Assembly (NCBI GenBank): GCA_007570785.1
Contig: ML660211.1
Location: 6,004,491 to 6,068,490 of the forward strand
Direction: 5' to 3'
DNA length: 64,000 bases
From: Antilocapra americana
Taxonomy: Eukaryota; Chordata; Mammalia; Artiodactyla; Antilocapridae
Shown one piece after another: positions 22,116 to 33,699 of this stretch (within the stretch, counting starts at the first letter, position 1; each line of letters opens with the position of its first letter). The position numbers and the translations under genes were made by a program. A model generated the notes under the pieces. The model was not told the DNA's origin, did no database searches, and saw nothing but the letters and a program-made list of their open reading frames with translations.

Positions 22116-23251
22116 TGTTGGGGGAGTCTGTAATTTCCTTGGTTCTGTCTTGGCACAGCAAAAATTTTAAGCAACAAACAGATCAGTGTTACAACTGTTT
22201 TATTTGGCAAGCAAAGGAAAATACATCCTTGAGGTATGAGGGTGGGCTGACCAAAAAGATGTGAAAAGAGAGGAAAGGCTTAATTCTGGCTACTCTTTTT
22301 ATGTTTCTTCTCCTCCCCTTGAGCCTGCCCTATGTAAACTGGGCTAGCCAAGAGGGCTGTTTGTTTCACCTGAGATTCTCACTCCGGGTCCTTGAACATT
22401 CTTTCGTTCTATTTTCAAGGGATTTCCCCTATTTTGTCTTTTAGCCAACATCACTCTGGACTTCTTTTTCCTATTTTAACTACCTAACATTGCTATAAAA
22501 TATTTTGGTTAGGAAACGCTCAGTTTACTTCAGTTCAGTCACTCAGTTGTTTCCAACTCTTTGTGACCCCATGGACTGCAGCATGCCAGGCCTCCCTGTC
22601 CATCACCAACTCCCAGAGTTTACTCAAACCTAAGTCCATTGAGTTGGTGACTCCATCTAACAATCTTACCCTCTGTCGTCCCCTTCTCTTCGTGCCTTCA
22701 ATCTTTCCCAGCACCAAGGTCTTTTCCAATGAGTCAGTTCTTCACACCAGGTGGCCAAAGTATTGGAGTTTCAGCTTCAACATCAGTTCTTCCAATGAAT
22801 ATTCAGGATTGATTTCCTTTAGGATTGACTGGTTTGATCTCCTTGCAGTTCAAAGGACTCTCAGGAGTTTTCTCCTACACCACAGTTCAAAAGCATCAAT
22901 TCTTTGGTGCTCAGTTTTCTTTATGATCCAACTCTTACATCCATACATGACTACTGGAAAAATCATAGTTTTGGCTAGACGAATCTTTGTTGGCAAAGTA
23001 ATGTCTCTGCTTTTTAATATGCTGTCTAGGTTGGTCATAGCTTTTCTTCCAAGGAGCAAGTGTCTTTTAATTTCATGGCTTAAGTCACCATCTGCAGTGA
23101 TTTTGGATCCCCAAAAATAAAGTCTCTCATGTTTCCACTGTTTCCCCATCTATTTGCCATGAAGTGATGGGACTAGGAAACTCTAGCTACAAATTTTATT
23201 AAAGGGCATTTTGCTCTTAAGGATTTTTATATTCAGTTTCCCACCACAACA
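22116..23251 (-). mobile_element. ERV solo LTR, minus strand, split by BovB
   Basis: Two parts (22116-22520 and 23174-23251) form one ~480-bp LTR once the nested BovB is set aside. Read on the minus strand it begins TGTTGTGGTGGG and ends ..CCCCCAACA, so TGTTG/CAACA are perfect inverted ends. A TATA-like CATAAAAAG lies near 22293-22301 and an AATAAA polyadenylation signal near 22200, in the right order. The flanks GTTAC (22111-22115) and GTTCC (23252-23256) are a plausible 5-bp target-site duplication with one change. No internal viral gene is attached. Confidence 0.72.
22521..23173 (-). mobile_element. BovB 3' fragment nested in the LTR
   Basis: A minus-strand BovB 3' end ('cagttcagtcactcagttg', 'caccaactcccagag', 'agtattggagtttcagcttc', 'gtaatgtctctgc', 'tgccatgaagtgatggga'). 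An 11-bp duplication, taggaaac(g/t)ct, flanks it at 22510-22520 and 23174-23184, which proves it inserted into existing sequence. Remnant coding frames on the minus strand (22850-23149, 22535-22729) are BovB ORF2 C-terminal and broken. Confidence 0.92.
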
Positions 23252-23256
23252 GTTCC

Positions 23257-24794
23257 TATAAGTCAAAGTACACTGAGAATCATTCTGTCTCTTCTGCCTA
23301 TTACAGTAATGGTCAGTAGTTATCCATCCTTCCTTTACCATATTGTTTCTCTCAATCTATATCTCATCTCTCCCAGTGATATCCAGGGCACATTTCAATG
23401 GCAGCATCTCCAACTGCCATCCTTGATCTCCACTCTCCATATAACATCTTTTTTCTATACTTTCCTTTACATTATTTCATTATTTCCTTTACATTAGTTC
23501 TGTCATAATCACTTCCCATGACATCGACCAAGAACCAAGCTTCATAAACTAATTTTTAGTCAATTAACCATGTAAATCAAGCATATTCAATTTGGAATGT
23601 TGGGAACATGCAATATTATAAATTTTACATGTTCTGGTGTTGTAATTTGTCCTTGGGGTAACAAACTTAAATTCCACCCCTATATATAATGCAGGTTTCT
23701 CAGATTGAAAGGCAGCTTGATAGTGCCTCAATATTCTTCACAAGGATACCTTTCTGATTATTGGAATAGGGACAAAGAGATGAAAGGGGACTTGAGGAAA
23801 TTAGTATCTCTTGCTTGGCAAGTCTCAGGTGTAATCACTCCACTATGTATGAGCAAGTTGAATATTCCTTCACATAAGTGAAGAGGGAATTATCTCCTCT
23901 GACAATGAAATTTCAAAGAATTATAAGAGGTACAATACTTGCAACTCAGATCAAATGTACCTTCTAGTTCCCATGTAATTACTTAATATTGACTTAACTC
24001 TAATTTTTAAGTCGGCCTTGAGATTTGCATTTTAAAATCTGTGGCTTTTTTTTTTTCTTTTTCATTTGTAATGATTGTTTCTCTAGCATTACTTTTTCTT
24101 CAAGTTCTCTGGAGACATCAAAAGCAGGTATGACATCTCTTGTCCTAACCCTGGAAGTCTTTGTTATTACTCTTCTAATTAAATTCAGTGTTTGCTTGAC
24201 ATTTCTAACCTTTCCTTCAGCCAGCTCATACAACTAATCACAACTAATTCTATGAGAAATAGAAAGACTATGATATTGTAAGGGCATACATTAGAGGAAT
24301 TAGGCCTTATACAATTTGATTTTATATCATTATGGGAAAACTGGAAATAAATACAATAAAATCTGAAAAGAGAAGTTGGTGGTGGGGAGAATTAGAAAAA
24401 AATTACTACCCAGACTTTTCAAAGCAATAGTGTAGATGAATAAGCTGGAGCCTGGAGGCAAATTTGTAGCAAGACTTGGCTACCAGAGTGGGAGTATAAA
24501 TGCAAAACATTGAGCTAGTCTATTAGCCTTTTTGCCTCATCTTCTGGTGGTATCCCTGAGTTACTATCAGTCAGCAGGTCTAGAATTCAGAAGCAGTAAT
24601 AGATATGAACTGATAAGTTATGAAGTGTATATGGAGCCTTGTATCCCTTCTGGATTTGATTTCACTATGTCCTTCCATGGTGCCTGCTTCACTTTCATCT
24701 TCTTAATACCATGTTTCTCTTTTCCTAACTCCACTGATTCATACTGAAATATGGGATTCCAAATTAGCCAAAATGGCACACAATCACGTGTTCA
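23257..24794. other. unique DNA; one coding-like minus frame at 24000-24233
   Basis: No known repeat or gene is recognised. The only notable item is the minus-strand frame at 24000-24233, listed separately. Confidence 0.45.
24000..24233 (-). other. unidentified coding-like frame (possible retrocopy fragment)
   Basis: A minus-strand frame of ~77 codons encodes a charged, coil-like stretch: 'YELAEGKVRNVKQTLNLIRR', 'VIPAFDVSRELEEKVMLEKQ', then a lysine run from an A-rich track. It has no ATG start (a TTG directly after an in-frame TAG) and no flanking frame continuing it. The composition is unlike the AT-rich junk frames around it, so it might be a fragment of a processed gene copy, but I recognise no parent. 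It may equally be chance. Confidence 0.2.
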
Positions 24795-24960
24795 GTGTGC
24801 TCAGTCATGAGGCTCCTCTGTCCATGGGATTTCCCAGGCAAGAATACTGGAGCAGGTTGTCATTTTCTCCTCCAGAGGGATTTTCCTGACTCAGGGATGG
24901 AACCCATGTCTCCTGCATTGGCAAGTGTATTCTTTACGACTAGCACCACCTGGGAAGCCC
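24795..24960 (-). mobile_element. Bov-tA SINE with internal deletion
   Basis: Minus strand; ends with the SINE head 'caccacctgggaagcccta'. The stretch normally found between 'gtgctcagtca' and 'aggctcctctg' (about 40 bp) is deleted near 24808. Confidence 0.9.
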
Positions 24961-25708
24961 TAAAGACTAACGGTAAGTGATATATCATGTAATTATACTA
25001 TTACTACATTAAAGTGATTCTTTTTGTTTTTTTGTTTTTTTCACTGAAAGCAACTCTAATAAAGAAAACCCTTGACCCTGGTTAACTACATAAATCCAAC
25101 AAGTTGTGATGAGGATCTGTTTTCTGAAACATTTCCTGGAAATTTTCTGGGTATTTTAAAGATAAGTATAATAATATAACGTTAAAACTTATCATTCATA
25201 TTAAGAAAGAGATGCAGAGTCAAACAGTGTTGAAGTACCACAAACATTAGCCTGAGCCCAGCCACTGACTATACTTTGGAATTGCAATCTGAACAGAACC
25301 TACAAGTAAGTGATCTTGTAGAATATATTTTCAAAGACCATGGAGATATGGGGCTATGGGAGGAGGGATTGTCTTATAAAGAATAGCCATCCTGGAGGAA
25401 AAGCAGTCACCACTAGAATAGGCCTGAGGTATATAATTTAAAGACAAAAATTCCTGGCCATCCCTTTCTTTTGTTCCTCTGGTTATCAGTAGGAATTCCC
25501 TATGGCCAAATTTACATGGAAAACTTAAGCAGAGGATGCTGGGAAACAGTTTACAAGAGAAGGGCAAGAAATAGATGGGCATGTCTGACAAGTGATGATT
25601 GATATACCTCCAAACTCTTAATAATATATCAGATACTATAAGGAGATAACAACTTAACTCTCCTTAAGAAGTTTTTTTGAGTTATAACCTCTTAGAAATA
25701 CAGAAAAA
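24961..25708. other. unique DNA, nothing recognised
   Basis: No gene or assignable repeat. The minus frame at 25331-25591 has no motif that I recognise. Confidence 0.45.
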
Positions 25709-25855
25709 TATCCATTCGTCAGTTGATGGGCATCTAGGTTGCTTCCATGTCCTGGCTATTGTAAACAATGCAGCGATGAACATTGGGGTGCACGTGGCTC
25801 TTTCAATTCTGGTTTCCTCGGTGTATATGCCCAGCAGTGGGATTGCCGGGTCATA
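25709..25855 (-). mobile_element. internal L1 ORF2 fragment without 3' end
   Basis: A 147-bp minus-strand piece of the L1 ORF2 C-terminal region ('atccattcgtcagttgatgg', 'gcagcgatgaacattggggt', 'gtatatgcccagcagtggga'). It lacks the 3' UTR and poly(A) tail expected of a normal insertion. The flanks ataacctcttaga (25684-25696) and ataatctcttgga (25853-25865) match at 11 of 13 positions. Confidence 0.88.
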
Positions 25856-25865
25856 ATCTCTTGGA

Positions 25866-26534
25866 CTAGCTTAACTTGAAGAATATGAAGCTTAAGGAGT
25901 CCAAGAAGATAAATTTGTATAATCTATTAGTCATACAGATATAACACCCACTGCAGTTTGAAAAACAATTGGATTTCAAATTTTAAAATTCTGTGCTAAA
26001 ATGCCTATACAGTGATGTCATGATATAGATATATGCTGGTTAAAAATCTCAGGCAGCAATGGGAGTTTTGTTTGGTTTTGTATTTTTAAATACTCAAAGT
26101 TCTATTTCCAGTTTAGACTAGCTCAAATAAAATACTGCACCATGCCTCAGAACAGAAAGTCTCCCAATGAGGAACAGTGCAAATAAAGTTGCATTATTTT
26201 CCTGTTCCTAGAATGAAGAGCTGGGTCCTTTCTAATAGAAGTTATTAAAGTTACTAAAACTTTTTAAGTAAAAAGTCTGTATTTAAAATACAAACTTTGA
26301 ACATATATATGAAAAATGTTACAACCATTCTAGTGGGAGCAGTATAAGATACATACAAGCACATGAGCTGATTACATAGAAGAAGGATATTATAAAGAAA
26401 ATACTAGCAGCAACAATTTTTATTGCCGTTATTTGAATTGTCTTTTATTTCAATTCCTAAAACAGGACTGCCAATTGATACTGTGTGTTCATAATTCCAC
26501 GAGTCTGCATATATAGCAGTTACATTTAATTTGT
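25866..26534. other. unique AT-rich DNA
   Basis: No gene or known repeat was seen. Confidence 0.45.
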
Positions 26535-26652
26535 GTATGTATGCTCAGTCCTGTCTGACTCTTTTCAACCCCCTGGACTTTAGCTCACCAGGCTCCTCTG
26601 TCCATGGAATTTTCCAGGCCAGAATATTTGGAGTGAGTTGCCATTTACCTAT
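26535..26652 (-). mobile_element. Bov-tA SINE, 5'-truncated
   Basis: Minus strand; 'gtatgctcagtcctgtctgac', 'caccaggctcctctgtccatgg', 'ccaggccagaatattt'. The tRNA-like half is missing. Confidence 0.88.
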
Positions 26653-26899
26653 GGTAATCTTTATATAGTCAGGCTAGAATATAAAAGTCCAATGATCATA
26701 TAATAATTTATTTTCACAACAAGATTCTGATCAAGAGATTGTCTCTAATGTCAAAGGATGATCTTATTACCTGAGGTTTTCCATGATAGGCGAAGACAAG
26801 AAACAGATACTTGGAAATCAGAGTATTCAAACAGCCTTTCAACACAAAGGTCTTTTAAAAAATCACAATCTTATCTGAGTGTATATCTCGTCACATTTA

Positions 26900-28425
26900 C
26901 ATTGTAACACTGTAAAAAAGTAATAAAATGTACAGATTGTCCCTCTGTTTGTATTTTTACGAAGTCACATAAGTAGAATCATTTACTCCACCTGGCTTCC
27001 CTACTTTATGTGATTCTTTAGAGATTCACCTCTGCTGTGTCCTGATATCAATACTTTGTGGGTTTGTGGGGTTTTATTGTATTTTTATAACTATTTCATT
27101 GTATGAACACTCTGTGTTTTCTAACTGATGGATATTTGAATTGGTTTCAATTTAGACTGCTTTGAGCAAAACTGCCAAAAGCATTTGAATAAAAAAAAAA
27201 CATTGTTTAGACATATGCTTTTATTTCTCTTGTGTGAGTACGTAGAAGTGGAATTGCTGAGCTGTATGGTAACTGTATGTTTAATTTTACAAAAGATTGA
27301 CACACTGCATCCCAAAGAAGCTAAGCCATTTTGGGTGCACACTAGGATAGATGAACTTACCAGCCCTACTAGCAGCAACTGCCGGATCAGGCTCTAATTT
27401 TAGCGATTCTGATGGGTGAGTTACAGTATTTCATTATTGTTTTAATTTGCATTTCTATAATGACTAATGCCATTATGGCATCTTTTCATGTGATTAATTT
27501 TCTATCTATATTTCTTTTATAAATAACTATTTAAATATGTTACTCATTTAGAAAGAACTGGAGGCTCTCCCCTGATGGTACTGTGGTTAAGAATCTGCCT
27601 GCCAATGAAGGGGAACATGGGTTTGATCCCTGGTCCAGGAAGATCTCACATGCTGTGGATAGCCACAACTACTGAGCCTGTGCTCTAGAGACCTGGACCT
27701 GCAAATACTGAGCCCATGTGCCACCACTTTGAAGCCCACGCACCTCAACACTGTAGGCTGAACACCTAGAACGTGTGAGCTGCAATAGAGAAGCCCCCAT
27801 TCACCGCAAAGCCTGGACACAGCAAAGAAAGCTGAGCAACAAAGACTCAGTGCAGCCAAAAATAAAAATCAAAAAATAAATTTATAAATGAAAATTAGAA
27901 AAAGAACTGGGCTTTTAATTGTTACATTGTAATATTGGCCTGTCTATTTTATATACAAGATTTTTATAAGAATGTTTGTGCAAATATTTTCTGCCAGATT
28001 GATAAATGTCTTTTTATTTCCCTAATAGAGCTTTTGAAAATACTACAGTTTTTAACTTTTAGGAAATACAATTGATTTTATTTTATTTTTGGATCAAGAC
28101 ATTTTCTCTCCTCTGGGAAAGTGTCCCTTAACCTCACTTCTCAAGGTTTTCTTTGACAAATTATTTTGCAGTTTTCATATGTTTAGCTTTATAATTAGAT
28201 CACATGTCAATATCAAGATAAATGTTGTGTACAGTATAAGAGAAGACATAGACATTTACTTGTTTGCATACAGATATAAATTTATTACAAAGACTCTTCT
28301 TATCCAATGATTTACCTTGCATTTTTGTTTCAATTCCACGTACTATATAGAAGTGGGATTCTTTATTAAATCTACAATCTGTCTCACTGATCTTTATATT
28401 TATAATACTAATATCACATTGTAAA
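26900..28425 (-). mobile_element. old L1 (L1M class), 3' half of ORF2
   Basis: A degraded minus-strand L1. Landmarks from left to right include 'tcattgtatgaacactctgtg', 'gtacgtagaagtggaattgctg', 'ttaatttgcatttctataatg', 'tttgtgcaaatattttctgcc', 'acagtttttaacttttagg' and 'gtctcactgatctttatatt'. These keep the order of mammalian L1 ORF2 read in reverse. It is interrupted by a CHR-1 SINE at 27562-27894, so the L1 is the older of the two. Boundaries are approximate. Confidence 0.75.
27562..27894 (+). mobile_element. CHR-1-type SINE (cetartiodactyl)
   Basis: The head 'ggctctcccctgatggtactgtggttaag' is tRNA-Glu-derived with a B-box-like 'gggtttgatccctgg'. The body 'gaagcccacgcacctcaac...agagaagcccccattcaccgcaaag...agctgagcaacaaagactcagtgcagcc' fits the long CHR-1 type. 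An A-rich tail follows. The flanks ttagaaagaactgg (27548-27561) and ttagaaaaagaactgg (27895-27910) are a target-site duplication with a 2-A difference. Confidence 0.85.
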
Positions 28426-29059
28426 TAATGTTTTACCTAAAGTGCAAATCATGTTATTATATTAACTTTTTATCAAACATTAAAAATTGCCATTTTAGTG
28501 CAGAAAAAGTAATCTAGCCTTGAGTGCAGCTTTGATTGCAATCGTTATATCAGAAAATTAGAATTTAATTTATACTGACCTTTGAATGGCCCATTTAGTA
28601 ATATCGGTAACCTATCTGTGCATAATTGAGCATCACTCAGGAAAATGGTTTCACAGAGTGTTTTCTAGGATAAAGATTGAACTCAGTACTCATAGTTCAG
28701 GAATTAAAAAAAATCTTTCATTTTCAAAACACATAGCAGTCCTTAGCAAATATTTCTCTGAGGTGTTTTTTGCTTTTTTCAATTTCCAAACTGCAGACTG
28801 TCAGAAACTATTTCCTTAATAAACAAGTTAAGCAAGCTATATTTTCTAATTTTATTTAGTGACATAAATACTATATTTTTCAACTTTTACTTATTGACAA
28901 CTACAGGTGTTTATGGTGCCAAACTTTTCTTATGCAATTTTGCATGTTCTTAATTTTAATATTCTTTTCCATGCGATGTTTGGATAAATGTGATTTATCA
29001 CAATTTTATTGCACATTATTTCAGAGTGTATCTTCCTGATGAATTTTTGAATTGACACA
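28426..29059. other. unassigned AT-rich DNA
   Basis: It lies between two old L1 fragments. No gene or clear repeat is seen; it may contain more decayed L1. Confidence 0.4.
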
Positions 29060-29410
29060 GTTGACATATTTGACCAGTTTTATAAAGATAGAACTTATAT
29101 GTACAAAATTGCACCCATACTAAGTGTATAATTCAATGATTCTAGTCAACTCACAGAGTTGTGTAGACATCAAAACAATCCAGACTTGAAGTATTTCAAT
29201 GACAAGGCTTCCCAATGTACTTGCCTACGGTAACCATGGGTGTGTTATTTCTCTCTTCAAATTTTCTTTATTATATAAAGTTCATAAAAATGCAATTATG
29301 TAATATACAGTTTTGCATATGGCTTTTTCATGTAGCATAATTTTTATCCATTTTAGTTGCTGAATAATATCCTATTGCATAGATAAATAATTTTAATCTG
29401 GTTTTCAGTA
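29060..29410 (-). mobile_element. old L1 3' fragment
   Basis: The strings 'aagtgtataattcaatgattctag', 'cacagagttgtgtagacatc', 'gctttttcatgtagcataat' and 'ctgaataatatcctattgcat' follow the 3' part of old L1 read on the minus strand. Confidence 0.7.
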
Positions 29411-29809
29411 TCCAAAAACATTTTCTTCAATGAGCTATGCTTTAAGTACAATAGGCTATGATGGAAAGTATGATTTGGAATGTCAGCATATCAAAAATCC
29501 CAGAAAGCATTATATTTATCAGGTAATCAAATCAAATCATTATTTTTATCATACAATCTCATCTATATTATTGATTTGTATTTAAAATTTTATAACTGTT
29601 TTAATTCATAAAAGCTATGATCTCCTTAAAGTTACCTACTTATTTATCATTCACACATAAAATTAATAGCTATTTTAGTTTGCCATTGTTATACCCAATT
29701 TAAGCCTTAACTAAAGAAACCAAGCACCCATTATTCTTAAAAAAAAAAAAAATCATGCCCTATAATCCTCTGAAAAAAAAATTCAGGCTTTCTGGTAATT
29801 AAAAATATG
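29411..29809. other. unassigned AT-rich DNA
   Basis: Nothing recognised beyond A-runs at about 29740-29752 and 29775-29782. Confidence 0.4.
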
Positions 29810-30345
29810 TAAATTAAAATAATTCAGTGTATAGAGGAAGGACACTCTCTGATTTCAAGCTATAGTAAAAGCCATAGCAATCAAAGCAATATTGTACAGG
29901 CATAAAAGGAGACACAAGAAAAATGGAAAGGAATTGAGATTCCAGAAATAAACCCATGCATATATAGTCAACAAATATTTGACAAGGTACCCAATAATAC
30001 ACAATAGAGAAAAGATAAGTCTTCTCAATAAACTGTTTTGGGAAACCTGGTTATTCACATGAAAAAGAATAAAACTAGACCCTTACCTTACACCACTCAA
30101 AAAATTAACTCAAAATGGATAAAGAGTTAAATTTAAGGTCAGAAATCATAAAATTATTATAGAAAAGCACAGAGAAAAACCCTTTGACATGTGTTTTGGC
30201 TCTATGGTTTAATCATGACACCTAGAACACAGGCAACAAAGCTCAAATGAGCAGGATAATCAATCTATGATTCTGCAGAAGAACAACAAAAAAGCAGTCA
30301 ACAAAATTAAAAGGTAACTTATGGAATGGAGAAAAAAATATATAT
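29810..30345 (+). mobile_element. old L1 ORF2 fragment, plus strand
   Basis: The order 'ctgatttcaagctatagtaaaag', 'attgtacaggcataaaagg', 'ccagaaataaacccatgcat', 'tttgacaaggtacccaa', 'gggaaacctggttattcacatg', 'aaaaattaactcaaaatgg' and 'tagaacacaggcaacaaag' is the L1 ORF2 region downstream of the RT, on the plus strand. Many stops; dead. Confidence 0.8.
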
Positions 30346-30360
30346 ATATGTTATATGATA

Positions 30361-30579
30361 ACGTGTGTGTGTGTGCTCAGTCATATCTGACTCTTTGTGA
30401 CCTCATGGACTGTAGCTCACCAGATTCCTCTGTCTATTGGATTTTCCAGGCAAAAATACTGGAGTGGGTTTCCATTTCCTTCTACATTGGATCTTGCCAA
30501 CCTGAGGATTGAATCAGAGTCTCTTGCATCTCCTGCATTGGCAGGCAGATTCTTTACCACTGAGCCACATGGGAAGCCC
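30361..30579 (-). mobile_element. Bov-tA SINE, full length
   Basis: Minus strand with a (GT)n-like left edge and the head 'accactgagccacatgggaagccc' at the right. A perfect 10-bp duplication, ttatatgata, flanks it at 30351-30360 and 30580-30589. It inserted next to a TA-rich tail of the old L1. Confidence 0.95.
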
Positions 30580-30589
30580 TTATATGATA

Positions 30590-32084
30590 TAATGTAATTA
30601 TAAATCAGATGCATTCTAACATGGTTACTCTATCATTCAAATATTTTTTGAGTCAGAATCTCATAGACTATGTTAGCTATGGAGAAACACACATTTTAAT
30701 AAAGCCCATTATGAGAAAATATTATTCTCCTGCCATTGGCTGGGTTCTTGAAAGCCTGTTAATCCATGCCTTTTTTTGTGATGTAATATCTATATTAGTT
30801 GATAATATAGACTAGTTATTAAAGTGTGAGCTTCACTTAATTAGTTTTTCTTTGATATCAATTTTGTATGTAGACAGTAAGAGAGTAATCCTTAAAGTGT
30901 CATATAAATATTTATATGTTTTGTCTTTTTTCCCACTTTATTGATAGATAACTGACATGAAATATCAAGCAAATTGAAGGTGTATTTTTATTAATAGTAT
31001 ATAAATGAAAAAGTTGGCACTTCATTAACTGATATTATCCTTTAATCCTATGATTTGTATATCATTACAATGTCTGCCTAGAGTCTGAATAAAAAAGTCA
31101 TTTTGGAGGTACATAGTTTAGTTAAAAATTGATGATGTTTTCTTTTAATTTAACAAAATCACAAGTGAAAGTAAAGGGACTAGCCACATATCAAAAATAA
31201 TATATATGTTTCACTTTGAAAGTTACACATTGTATTTTAGGGAGATTATTATGTTTGTAAATTTGGTAATAAATTATAAATGTAACAAGTCTTTTTCCAG
31301 TCATTAAATCAAGTTAAAAGGTAGTTTCACTGTTAACCTAGCAAACAACTTGGAGACGCATAGGAAACACTACAACTGAATGATGTTGCAATTAAAAAGT
31401 GTAATGCCACAAGTGGTTGTCTGAATAACTAAGGCAAAGTTATAGTTTCTGTTTTGGGACTGGATCCCTTAACTTTGAGTATCACTGACCTGAAATGAAG
31501 GAACAACACTCAAACACATCTGGGAAGTCAAAAGAAACCTTTGTGATAAGACATAAGGAACTGAAAATGGCACTCACAGGACTCTGCTGAAACCAAACTG
31601 GTCAATACAGTAGGAGGGTTATGTAGCTATATTAATAAAATAAATATTTTTTTGCTTGACTATACAATGTTATGCCTAAATATTCTAACTTTAACCAACA
31701 TTTTCTTATTACCCCAATAATTTCTAAACTATTTCATGAAAACTTCAGGAAAGATGGTCTTTGAGGTTTACCTGGCATTAGGCGATGAAACCCTTATGTA
31801 CACACTGAAAATTATTATTAAATTATTAGAAAATGTATAAAATAAAATTTAAAAATCCCAGCAATTCTCCAAGCAAAGTTAATAGGGAGTCATGCTGGTT
31901 ATACTTTAGAAATAAAGAGTGTTTATACAATCGGATTTATAAAAAGTATAGATTCCTAAGTGAACTTCACATTAGGATAATATTTTTAAGAGTTGATGTC
32001 TTTAGGCAGAAAATAACTTCATGCATGAATGGCAATCTCTTAATAGACGTTGGTGTCAAATAAGATTATGAATTGGATGACCCT
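30590..32084. other. unique AT-rich DNA
   Basis: No gene recognised. A weak old L1 3' end may lie at about 30937-30990 (minus). The frame at 31833-32063 has no recognisable motif. Confidence 0.45.
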
Positions 32085-32600
32085 CTTCAGAATTTGCTAT
32101 GTCCAATCTTTCCATTTTAGCCAGTCTGATAGGTTAAAAATTGTGGGGTTTTTTGGTTTTGTTTTTCACATTTTTTTTTTACTTCTTCTTTAAGACTATT
32201 TTATTTATTTATTTATTTATTGTTTTGGCTTTGCCAGTCACAGCAGGAAGGACCTAGTTCCCTGACCAGGGACCAAACCTGGGTCCCTTGCATTGAGAAC
32301 ACAGTCTTAGCCACCAGACCATCAGGGAAGTCAACAGTTGCATTTCTTGACAGTTTCAAATTTTGTTACTTCAGTAAAAAATAGTATTGAATATTTTTCA
32401 TATGTTTATTGCCTATCCATATATCTTTGGAGTGAAGTGTCTTCTCACATACTTTGCCCATTCTTGATGAATTATTTTATCTCACTTGAGTTTTGAGGGT
32501 TGTTTATAGATTCCGGATACAAGTACTTTACCAGATATATGATTTCAAAATATTTTTCTCAGTCTGTGGCATGGCTTTTCGTTCTCCTAATTCTTCTCCA
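32085..32600 (-). mobile_element. old L1 fragment split by a CHR-2 SINE
   Basis: On both sides of the SINE at 32200-32333 the sequence follows reversed L1 ORF2: 'ttttagccagtctgataggtt' before, and 'gcctatccatatatctttgg', 'acatactttgcccattcttg', 'accagatatatgatttcaaaa' after. Confidence 0.75.
32200..32333 (-). mobile_element. CHR-2-type SINE
   Basis: A TTTA-rich left edge is followed by 'ggctttgccagtcacagcagg', 'gttccctgaccagggaccaaac', 'gtcttagccaccagaccatcagggaagtc'. This is the short cetartiodactyl tRNA-Glu SINE in reverse. I could not define a target-site duplication. Confidence 0.85.
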
Positions 32601-33690
32601 GAGAAGCAGTTAGTCTGGATTTCATTATTTTTCACACCGAAGCAGGGCCCTTCTGAGTACTGTACCAAGAGCTCTGTGAATTATTAGATATTCCAGTCTG
32701 CTGGCAGAAACTGGCAATATTCTCAGCTGTGTACATGCCATACACCATTCCTTATAATCATTCCAGGTGGTCTCTATGTCTGGTCTTGTATGATCCTCAA
32801 AACCAGGCATTCTCTAGTGAATTTGTGCTGTGTGTCCATCTCAGGGGATGTCCTCTGGAGCTCCCTCTGCACAGCTCCCTCCAGGCTGGTAGTCTGTCCT
32901 AAAAGCCCCAATAGTACTGGTCAACTTGCTCTCTCGGCTCAAGCTCTTTAACACATGGTGTCCCTGGGTTCCTCCTACCAAGGTACAACTCTCTCAAGAC
33001 AGTAAAATGGAGAAATCTCAGGGTTTATCTTATTTTTTTTTTTTTGCCTCAAGGATTATTGTCTTGTGTTGCCCGATGTCCAGTGTCTTGAAAATGTTTT
33101 TTTCATGTGTTTGTCACTCTTTGTTGTTGTTTATTATCTTAAAGCAAATCTGATCCTTTTTACTCCATCTTTATGGGAGGAGAAAATTCCTTTTAAACTC
33201 TAATTAAGGTGGTATATGACCCTCCATTGGTGGCTCAGTGGTAAAGAATCTCCCTGCAGTGCAGGAGACCTGGGTTTGATTGCTGGGTTGGGAAGATACC
33301 CTGGAGAAGGAAATAGCAACCCATTCCAGTATTCTTGCCTGGAGAATTTCGTGGACAGAGAAGCCTGGGGTCATCAAGACATGACTGAGCAACTAACACA
33401 CATACAAGCTGGAGTATGAACCCTTCACTCCTGAGGGAGAAACTCAGGGTTTGAGGTTCCTCCTGGCTGGGTCCTGATACTGCAGGTGGTGTTTATGCTG
33501 AATTTGGCTCAACCTTTCTTATCTGGTTCAATGTGGATGGAGTCCCTTTTGTTTGCCTCATGTAGAAAGGTTGCTCCACCACTCTAGATTCTTTTCAGAG
33601 GAAGTTATTCCATATACACAGCTGTAGATTCAGTGTGTCTGAAGAAGAAGGTGAATTCAGAATCTTACTACCTCTCTGTCTTTAACCAGA
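32601..33690. other. unassigned GC-richer interspersed repeat, split by SINE
   Basis: The stretches 32630-33190 and 33420-33690 are less AT-rich than their surroundings and lie directly left of an old L1 3' end. They resemble L1-associated 3' UTR or LTR sequence that I have seen in mammals ('gttactccatctt'-like and 'gaggaagttattccatatac'-like strings), but I cannot fix the family. A Bov-tA interrupts them at 33219-33406. Confidence 0.4.
33219..33406 (+). mobile_element. Bov-tA SINE
   Basis: Near-complete plus-strand copy starting 'ccctccattggtggctcagtgg', with 'gggtttgattgctgggttggg' in the B-box region (a C-to-G change) and a 3' end 'gactgagcaactaacacac'. Confidence 0.93.
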
Positions 33691-33699
33691 ATTTCAAAT

